The notes under the pieces are model-generated. The model saw only the letters and a program-made list of their open reading frames with translations. It ran no database searches and had not been told where the DNA came from. This document shows, piece after piece, positions 63,213-64,000 of a DNA stretch of 64,000 bases. The stretch is from Streptomyces chumphonensis (GTDB lineage Bacteria > Actinomycetota > Actinomycetes > Streptomycetales > Streptomycetaceae). Position numbers and translations under genes: made by a program. The stretch's first letter is position 1, and each line of letters opens with the position of its first letter. The stretch spans positions 124,001 to 188,000 of the forward strand of contig NZ_JACXYU010000010.1 in NCBI RefSeq assembly GCF_014779715.1, read 5' to 3'.

Positions 63213-64000
63213 GTGACCACACTCACCAAGACCGAGGACGCCCCGGCCCCGACCGGGCGGGACGCCTTCCTGTCGGTCCGCGACCTGCGGGTGCAGTTCT
63301 CCACCGAGGACGGCATCGTCAAGGCCGTCGACGGTCTCTCGTTCGACCTGGAGCGGGGCAGAACCCTCGGCATCGTCGGCGAGTCGGGCTCCGGCAAGTC
63401 GGTGACGAACCTGACGGTGCTCGGCCTGCACAACCCGAAGACGACCACGGTCACCGGGGAGATCGTGCTGGACGGCCAGGAGCTGACCGGCGCCAGGGAG
63501 AAGACCCTGGAGAAGCTCCGCGGCAACAAGATGGCCATGATCTTCCAGGACCCGCTGACCGCGCTGTCGCCGTTCTACACGATCGGCCGGCAGATCATGG
63601 AGCCGTTCCGCAAGCACACGGGCGCCAGCAAGAAGGAGGCCCGGGAGCGGGCCATCGAGATGCTGACCAAGGTCGGCATCCCGCACCCGAAGACCCGCGT
63701 CGACGACTACCCCCACCAGTTCTCCGGGGGTATGCGGCAGCGCGCGATGATCGCGATGGCCCTGGTCTGCGACCCCGACCTGATCATCGCGGACGAGCCG
63801 ACGACCGCCCTGGACGTCACCGTGCAGGCGCAGATCCTCGACCTGCTCAAGGACCTCCAGCAGGAGTTCGGCTCCTCGATCATCTTCATCACCCACGACC
63901 TCGGCGTCATCGCCGAGATGGCCGACGACATCATGGTGATGTACGGCGGCCGGGCGGTGGAGCGCGGATCGGCCGCCGAGGTGCTGCGGGCGCCCCGGCA
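63213..64000 (+). CDS. OppD-type peptide ABC ATPase (operon 2), cut by window end
   Basis: The first 262 codons of an ABC ATPase that runs off the window. Walker A is GESGSGKSV, the Q loop FQDPLTALSPFYTIG, signature HQFSGGMRQR, Walker B LIIADEPTTALD, and switch His in ITHDLGVIAEM. The GTG start has GGAG 9 nt upstream. By analogy with operon 1, a C-terminal cysteine-rich tail and a second ATPase gene should follow outside the window. Confidence 0.92.
   Translation, partial: MTTLTKTEDAPAPTGRDAFLSVRDLRVQFSTEDGIVKAVDGLSFDLERGRTLGIVGESGSGKSVTNLTVLGLHNPKTTTVTGEIVLDGQELTGAREKTLEKLRGNKMAMIFQDPLTALSPFYTIGRQIMEPFRKHTGASKKEARERAIEMLTKVGIPHPKTRVDDYPHQFSGGMRQRAMIAMALVCDPDLIIADEPTTALDVTVQAQILDLLKDLQQEFGSSIIFITHDLGVIAEMADDIMVMYGGRAVERGSAAEVLRAPR

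Overview
The window is high-GC actinobacterial DNA and almost certainly comes from Streptomyces or a close relative. Third-codon GC is very strong, GTG and TTG starts are common, and there are WhiB-like, DUF4245, DUF6542 and SpoIIE-phosphatase/HATPase genes. The gene order oxyR-ahpCD, fumC-fumB, whiB-like, glpX, xseAB, ispH, ychF also matches the Streptomyces core as I remember it. I see no rRNA, tRNA, CRISPR array or complete insertion sequence.

Layout. 0-3 kb: a DUF1232 membrane protein, a small basic ORF, a 25-residue gene that looks like ribosomal protein bL37, an HD-domain phosphohydrolase and a nucleoside hydrolase. 3-6 kb: a methyltransferase, a MOSC protein and a cytochrome P450 on the minus strand. 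MOSC and P450 overlap and appear to be read from a leaderless promoter. 6-8.5 kb: divergent oxyR and ahpCD (peroxide defence). 8.5-11.7 kb: a GAF/PP2C/HATPase signalling phosphatase and a DUF402 protein. 11.8-23.7 kb: conserved metabolism and DNA repair (both fumarases, LiaF-like DUF1707 protein, WhiB-like factor, glpX, DUF4245, a nitroreductase-fold reductase, exonuclease VII, ispH, DUF6542, ychF).

23.8-28 kb looks like an accessory island. It holds a VapBC-type toxin-antitoxin pair, a SWI2/SNF2 helicase pseudogene lacking its N-terminus and its DEAH-containing middle, an orphan coding scrap, and a DUF234-type ATPase behind a 22-bp palindrome. 28-30.4 kb is a two-gene operon: a cis-prenyltransferase translationally coupled to a DUF2236 protein that carries three EF-hand-like loops.

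30.5-38 kb pairs two secreted peptidases (M14 and S8, both ending in a P domain) around a regulatory block. That block has an HTH regulator, an ECF sigma factor overlapping a zinc-finger/Asp23 fusion protein that looks like its anti-sigma factor, and two further Asp23-family proteins. 38-47.8 kb has a GntR/UTRA regulator, a small SPOR-like protein, two tandem SpoIIE-type phosphatases, an orphan lipoprotein of solute-binding family 5 with large low-complexity inserts, and a PLP enzyme with a leaderless promoter. 47.9-50.7 kb: a secreted M19-like dipeptidase with a discoidin domain, and a TetR regulator. 50.9-64 kb: typA, then two complete-looking oligopeptide ABC operons in tandem. The first is ordered binding protein, permease, permease, ATPase, ATPase. 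The second is permease, binding protein, permease, ATPase and runs off the window; this is the order of the bldK operon. Both binding-protein genes are followed by strong intercistronic hairpins.
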